64,000 bases of DNA from Planococcus plakortidis (GTDB lineage Bacteria > Bacillota > Bacilli > Bacillales_A > Planococcaceae), in assembly GCF_001687605.2 (NCBI RefSeq), contig NZ_CP016539.2, positions 712,501 to 776,500 on the forward strand, read 5' to 3'. Numbering within the stretch: position 1 is the first letter of the stretch; each line of letters starts with the position of its first letter. A program made the translations under genes and the position numbers. The notes below the pieces were generated by a model that worked only from the letters and a program-made list of their open reading frames with translations, had not been told where the DNA came from and did no database searches. This document shows, piece by piece, positions 59,690 to 64,000 of the stretch.

Positions 59690-59878
59690 TCAAGGCAACA
59701 GTTTTTTCGGTTCTTTCACTTTGATGGAAACGACTTCGCCGCAATCGAGGCATACTGTAAAGACCCGCTCTGAACCGAAAGACATTTTCTTGTCCAATGG
59801 GCGCAAATTGACGAAATCCGTTGCTTGGACGAACGAAATCCCTCCGCAGTCCGGGCATTTCTTTTCGATATCCTTCAT
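59690..59878 (-). CDS. Small zinc-ribbon protein
   Basis: 62-aa protein with two CxxC knuckles (KKCPDCGG and TVCLDCGE) in an arrangement typical of zinc ribbons; no other motif. SD AAAGGGGA. Common short Bacillales ORF, function unknown. Convergent with the SDR gene and divergent from the helicase operon. Confidence 0.7.
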   Translation of the reverse strand: MKDIEKKCPDCGGISFVQATDFVNLRPLDKKMSFGSERVFTVCLDCGEVVSIKVKEPKKLLP

Positions 59879-60113
59879 ATTCTTCGTCCCCTTTATCTCT
59901 TTTCTCTAGTTACGCTTTTGATGCGATAAAGTTTCAAATTCTTTAGGCACGAAATTGTGTGAGACGAAAGAAGCGTTTCCTTTAAAATACATAAGTTCAG
60001 AAAACACAAAGGCCCTCTAGGTGATATGATTAGAAGATACGATCGACAGCGAAAAAACGGAAAACCAGCCGGGTTATACTATTTTTCAGTTTGACGGAAC
60101 AGGTGATGACACA

Positions 60114-63100
60114 ATGGCAGCGAAGACAAATACATACGAGACATCCATACGTTTAACTAAAACCGCATCGGAAAAGATGAGAGGGTTCGGCATCAGCGAA
60201 CGCTCATTTTTTATGGCGGACAAGCCGTTTCAAGTATTTCTTGAACGCTACCCGTCCACTGCGGATGGCTCGCTATCCGTTGCGTTATTATTCAACGCCG
60301 AAGAGACGGCGCGGCTGACGGGCCAGGCAGCGGGACAACTCGCCGTGCTTCATTGCGTGTTCGCGAACCATCAATTGCTCGTGACCAATGTGACGCTCCG
60401 AAAAGCTTACCACTCGCTCGGCACCAATTGGCAGCGCGAGGAATCGATCCGGTTCAATAATTCACGCGCTCCCGTACCGGTAGCGTTCATGAACTTGATC
60501 AATCGGATGACGCCGGCGAAAGAGCGTTCGGATTACGTGAAAAAACGCATCTCGAGCTGGGAAGGCTATTTGAAAATCCAGGAACAAGGCATGGACATTC
60601 CGGATATCAAGACGGGCTATTCGAATTTGGCGTTCAACCACGATTTCAGCCGCATCACCATGACCGGCTGCCGGATGGACGAGAAGGAATGGAAAAACCT
60701 GCGCAATTTGAGTGTCCGCTTGACCGGCATCCAGGGCGATGTCGGAACGGCCATCAAGACGAAAAACCGTGCGATCGAAATCGAATTGAATCCATATATC
60801 ATCAAGCAGCTGCGCGACAAAGCGCACACGCTTCATAAGAAAGAAGCCGTGTTCAGCAACTTCGCGGCACTCAGCCAAATCCGGAGATTGCGCCAAGGCT
60901 TCACCAATCTCGAGAAGGGCCTTGCGGTCAATCCGCAGCTCGACCGCCTGTTGTTCGAGGAACGGCCGAATGTGGCGCCGCTAAAGGAGTTGCCGAAGCT
61001 CGAGTTCCACAACCGCTTGAATGAATTCCAGCAGCAAGCGGTGACAGGGGCGATGTCTGCAGAGGACCTGTATGTCATCCAAGGGCCTCCCGGAACCGGC
61101 AAGACGACGGTCATTTCGGAGATCTGTCTGCAAAACGCCAAGAAAGGCTTGCGCACACTCGTCGCTTCGCAGTCGAATCTGGCAGTCGACAATGCGCTCG
61201 GGCGCTTGCTTGCCCATAAAGACATCCGCATCTTGCGCGTCGGGCGCACCGAAAGCATCGAAGAAGACGGACAGAAATTCATCGAGGAAAACGTCGGCCA
61301 ATATTGGAAAGACCATACCTTAAAAGAAATCACGGCACAGTTCGAAGCGCGCAAAGCCCGCGAAAAAAAAGTCGCCCAAAAGCTTGAAGAAACGGAACAG
61401 GCCTACGTAGCGTTGCAGCCGGTTTTTGAAAAAAGGAAACAAGCTGTTGAAGATAAAAAGACAGCCCAAGCGAAACAACGCGAATTGCAGTCAACCCTCG
61501 AGCCATTGCAAAACAAAACACGGGCATTCGAGCTTGAACAACGGCAAGCAACAAGCCGCAAGCATAACATCCAAGAGAAAATGGCTGCCTTGCAAACGGC
61601 AATCGATCAAGCGCAAAGCATGCTTGATAGCGGGCATGGGCCTGAGTGGTTCGAACAACAACAGCAGCAAACAAGCGAAGCCATCGAACAGCTCGAACGT
61701 GCACGTGAGTTCAATCAACTGAATGAACAACTCGCTTCACTCCGCCGCGAGATGAAGTTGACCGAAGAAAAGCGCGACGAAGTGATGGCGAAAGCGCAGG
61801 AAAAGCAAGCCGTGCTCGAGGCAGTCGAGGAGATGAAAAAAGTCGACAGCCTGCTTGAAGTGATGAACGAACAACGAATAGAAGAAGTGCCGGCGATCAC
61901 GTTCTCACTCAGCAAACTCGATATGATCCGCGACAAGATGGCAGAGCGTAAAAAACTCGAAGCCTATAATACGAGCGTCACGTCGGCGGTCGGCTATGTC
62001 GAGAAAATGCTTGCGGGTTCTGGCATTGATGCGGCACAAGTGAAAGAACGCGCCTTGTCGCAAGCGGAATCGTTCACCTCGGCCAATATCGATGAGTTTC
62101 TTGAAAAGCTGCGTACGATGCTGAAAAGTTCCCAGCACATCGAGTCGGGCGTTCTCGCGAAGGCGTTAAGCGGATTATACAAACGGCAAAACGATGTGTG
62201 GCGCAGGGGCGCGATGCTAAAAGCCGCCGATATTTATATCGAAGAATCCAAACGGGCATTCAGCCAATTGAAAAAAGCGCTGTCCATGGAACTCGAAAAG
62301 CACAGGCAGCGCTACTTGGACTTGGACGAACGAGGGCTGGAACAATTCGAAAGGCAACGTGCAGAAATTTCGCGTATCGAACGGCGAGTGGGCAGTTTGT
62401 CCGTCTCGATTGAAGTGCCGGAAGATATCGCACAGGCAATTGCCGATCACGAAACCCAATTGGCGCAGCTCCGGAAAGACCAAGCGGATTCCGCACGGGC
62501 GGCAGCGGATTTAGAGCAGCAGCAAGCCAAATTGCTCGATGAACAAACAGCATTTGAGAAAGCCGAACAGCGAATCGTGGAGATTGCAGCGCAACTTGAT
62601 GTGGCGATGCGGCGTCTAATAGAGAAAGAGCAGGAACTACATGCTTTGGAGGCCATTCTTTCAACAGATCCGGAAGCGGCCTATGAAGAAACCGCGAAAC
62701 AGCTCGCGAGTCTTTCATTCGATATGGAATCGCTCAAGCAAGAACAGAAAAACTTCCCCTTGCTGCAATCGGTGCAAAAGCAGTGGATTGGGCTGCTCGA
62801 GACGGCGAACGAGCACGATTTGGACGAAATTCGCAAACTGTATATCAAACACGCCAATGTCATCGGAACGACTTGTGTGGCATCGGCGCGCAAGGATTTC
62901 CAGGACAATTACCCGGTATTCGACGTCGTCATCGTCGATGAAGTGTCGAAAGCGACGCCTCCTGAACTTTTGTTGCCGATGCTCAAAGGCAAGAAGGTCA
63001 TTTTGGTCGGGGATCATCACCAACTGCCGCCATTGCTTGGCAACGATACTTTGGAAGAGACCTTGGAAGAAATGATCAAAGAGGATAGCGGCTTCGAGGA

Positions 63101-63878
63101 AAAGCGCGAACTTGAGAAACTGCTCGAAGAATCACTGTTCGAACGCTTGTATAAGAACTTGCCGGAGTCGAACAAGACGATGCTCGCCCTTCAGTACCGC
63201 ATGCACGAAGATATCATGGAAACGATCTCGCCGTTCTACAAAGACGAGAATGTCCAATTGCAATGCGGTCTGGCAGATTCAGACACCGAACGCGATCATT
63301 TTTTGGAGTCGCCATCCGTCAAACGGCACAATCATTTGATGTGGCTGGATTTGCCGAACGAAGCGGCGTATTTCGAAGAACGCATGAGCGGCGGGAAAAG
63401 CTTGTACAACCCGTCGGAACTTGCGGAAATCAGCCGCCTCTTGGTGGAGCTCAACGATGCCGTGGCTGAAGCGAAAGCAGCCGGGCGGATCCCAGCGGAC
63501 GAGTTGAAAACCGTCGGTGTCATTTCGTTCTACGGCGAACAAGTGAAGCGGCTGCAGCGCATGATCGACCAGGAATTGCGCTTGCCGCATTTATTGGTCC
63601 GCACCGGCACGGTCGACCGGTTCCAAGGCAGCGAAATGGAGATCATTCTCTTAAGCATGGTGCGCAATAACCAGAATGAACGCGGCGATATCGGGTTTGC
63701 AAAAGATTACCGCCGGTTGAACGTCGCGTTGTCGCGCGCCAAGCAATTGCTCGTGATGGTCGGCAGTTCCGATATGTTCACGAAGCGTGCGAAACAGGAA
63801 CAGACGAAACGGATGTATCGGCACGTACTCGATGTGGCCGAACAAAATCAAGGCGTAAAAGTGCTGCAGAAGGGGTGA
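60114..63878 (+). CDS. Large SF1 helicase-like AAA protein with long coiled-coil insertion
   Basis: 1254-aa protein of the Upf1/DNA2-like superfamily 1. N-terminal domain of about 310 residues (unassigned), then Walker A VIQGPPGTGKTTVISE at about 324, motif Ia ASQSNLAVDN at about 352, an insertion of roughly 550 residues rich in Glu, Gln, Lys and Arg heptads (coiled coil), Walker B VVIVDEVSKATPPELLLPML near 940, motif III LVGDHHQLPP, motif IV/V LQYRMHEDIM, VDRFQGSEMEIILLSMVRNN and NVALSRAKQLLVMVG. Motifs are intact. SD AGGTGATG. The stop is four bases from the next start, so the two form an operon. A role in RNA or DNA metabolism or defence is possible; none is shown. Confidence 0.85.
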   Translation: MAAKTNTYETSIRLTKTASEKMRGFGISERSFFMADKPFQVFLERYPSTADGSLSVALLFNAEETARLTGQAAGQLAVLHCVFANHQLLVTNVTLRKAYHSLGTNWQREESIRFNNSRAPVPVAFMNLINRMTPAKERSDYVKKRISSWEGYLKIQEQGMDIPDIKTGYSNLAFNHDFSRITMTGCRMDEKEWKNLRNLSVRLTGIQGDVGTAIKTKNRAIEIELNPYIIKQLRDKAHTLHKKEAVFSNFAALSQIRRLRQGFTNLEKGLAVNPQLDRLLFEERPNVAPLKELPKLEFHNRLNEFQQQAVTGAMSAEDLYVIQGPPGTGKTTVISEICLQNAKKGLRTLVASQSNLAVDNALGRLLAHKDIRILRVGRTESIEEDGQKFIEENVGQYWKDHTLKEITAQFEARKAREKKVAQKLEETEQAYVALQPVFEKRKQAVEDKKTAQAKQRELQSTLEPLQNKTRAFELEQRQATSRKHNIQEKMAALQTAIDQAQSMLDSGHGPEWFEQQQQQTSEAIEQLERAREFNQLNEQLASLRREMKLTEEKRDEVMAKAQEKQAVLEAVEEMKKVDSLLEVMNEQRIEEVPAITFSLSKLDMIRDKMAERKKLEAYNTSVTSAVGYVEKMLAGSGIDAAQVKERALSQAESFTSANIDEFLEKLRTMLKSSQHIESGVLAKALSGLYKRQNDVWRRGAMLKAADIYIEESKRAFSQLKKALSMELEKHRQRYLDLDERGLEQFERQRAEISRIERRVGSLSVSIEVPEDIAQAIADHETQLAQLRKDQADSARAAADLEQQQAKLLDEQTAFEKAEQRIVEIAAQLDVAMRRLIEKEQELHALEAILSTDPEAAYEETAKQLASLSFDMESLKQEQKNFPLLQSVQKQWIGLLETANEHDLDEIRKLYIKHANVIGTTCVASARKDFQDNYPVFDVVIVDEVSKATPPELLLPMLKGKKVILVGDHHQLPPLLGNDTLEETLEEMIKEDSGFEEKRELEKLLEESLFERLYKNLPESNKTMLALQYRMHEDIMETISPFYKDENVQLQCGLADSDTERDHFLESPSVKRHNHLMWLDLPNEAAYFEERMSGGKSLYNPSELAEISRLLVELNDAVAEAKAAGRIPADELKTVGVISFYGEQVKRLQRMIDQELRLPHLLVRTGTVDRFQGSEMEIILLSMVRNNQNERGDIGFAKDYRRLNVALSRAKQLLVMVGSSDMFTKRAKQEQTKRMYRHVLDVAEQNQGVKVLQKG

Positions 63879-63882
63879 GCAA

Positions 63883-64000
63883 ATGGACAAACTGATCAAC
63901 AGGCTGCGCGCGGAAGTGGCATCGAACAAAGAAGTGACGATCATCCAAGAACTTTCGTGGCATGTGCCGCTGGTTGCTTATGAAGTGTCGTTTGAACGCG
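63883..64000 (+). CDS. Hypothetical protein downstream of the SF1 helicase (partial)
   Basis: ATG at 63883, four bases after the helicase stop and with AGGGGTGA as SD, opens MDKLINRLRAEVASNKEVTI and stays open to the window edge (39 codons). No family recognised from this short piece. The tight spacing shows co-translation with the helicase. Confidence 0.65.
   Translation, partial: MDKLINRLRAEVASNKEVTIIQELSWHVPLVAYEVSFER

Noticed and set aside
1..64000. tRNA, rRNA, insertion sequence or prophage genes
   Set aside because: No cloverleaf, rRNA-like stretch, transposase, integrase or phage structural motif was recognised on either strand.

Overview
The window reads as chromosomal DNA of a low-to-mid GC Gram-positive bacterium, most likely a pigmented Planococcaceae member (Planococcus/Planomicrobium type). 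The grounds are Shine-Dalgarno sites of the AGGAGG type before most genes, T-box/S-box style leader control, sigma-A and sigma-B type promoters, a PtsG/GlcT pair with a RAT site, a class D sortase with an LPDTA substrate, a CrtNb-type C30 carotenoid oxidase and a CYP102A (BM3-type) fused P450 with its TetR repressor. The species assignment is inference. No rRNA, tRNA, CRISPR array, transposase or prophage gene was seen.

Layout. 1-1.7 kb: S-box controlled amino-acid ABC importer (permease cut by the window edge). 1.9-5.0 kb: vWA protein, then a visibly AT-rich islet with a NERD/TM/LprI-like fusion protein and a DUF1643 protein. 5.1-12 kb: central carbon uptake (CstA, PtsG, GlcT with RAT/terminator), a Gfo/Idh/MocA oxidoreductase and an EEP hydrolase. 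12-17.1 kb: a cluster of nine copies of a short palindromic dispersed repeat around a GIY-YIG-like protein, a small unknown protein, adenine deaminase (whose C-terminus is encoded by a repeat copy) and an S-box controlled YxjG/YxjH-type methionine synthase. 17.1-26 kb: methyltransferase, CrtNb, P450, a chimeric DUF4097/histidine-kinase remnant, SRPBCC protein, aquaporin, rifampin ADP-ribosyltransferase, a sigma-B aldo/keto reductase and AIM24. 26.3-30.1 kb: TetR and CYP102A with paired operators. 30.2-35.1 kb: NadX, an alpha/beta hydrolase, DUF7000, a kinase-like protein and an oligopeptide-binding lipoprotein. 35.7-49.4 kb: GAF/PAS histidine kinase, DUF2207 protein, a cre-controlled promoter followed by a terminator and a membrane alpha/beta hydrolase, PH-domain pair YdbS/YdbT, PadR/HAAS-DUF4097 pair and a second peptide-binding lipoprotein. 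49.7-64 kb: C-terminally altered MgtC, Excalibur protein with its sortase D, frameshifted epimerase, sigma-B stress protein, a FusB-type protein with a candidate translational attenuator, AI-2E transporter, rhodanese, SDR and a very large SF1 helicase with a downstream partner gene running off the end.

Themes: nutrient-controlled uptake (SAM, glucose, CcpA), redox and lipid oxidation (two P450s, CrtNb), general stress (sigma-B), intrinsic antibiotic protection (Arr, FusB type), and several visible scars of deletion or frameshift (chimeric ORF at 21 kb, MgtC end at 50.3 kb, epimerase at 53.2 kb, small gene remnant at 42.3 kb). The best candidates for something not yet described are the leader ORF plus SD-masking hairpin before the FusB-type gene, the NERD-TM-LprI fusion in an AT-rich islet, the cre/promoter/terminator short transcript at 39.8 kb, the repeat family at 12-17 kb and the coiled-coil SF1 helicase operon.
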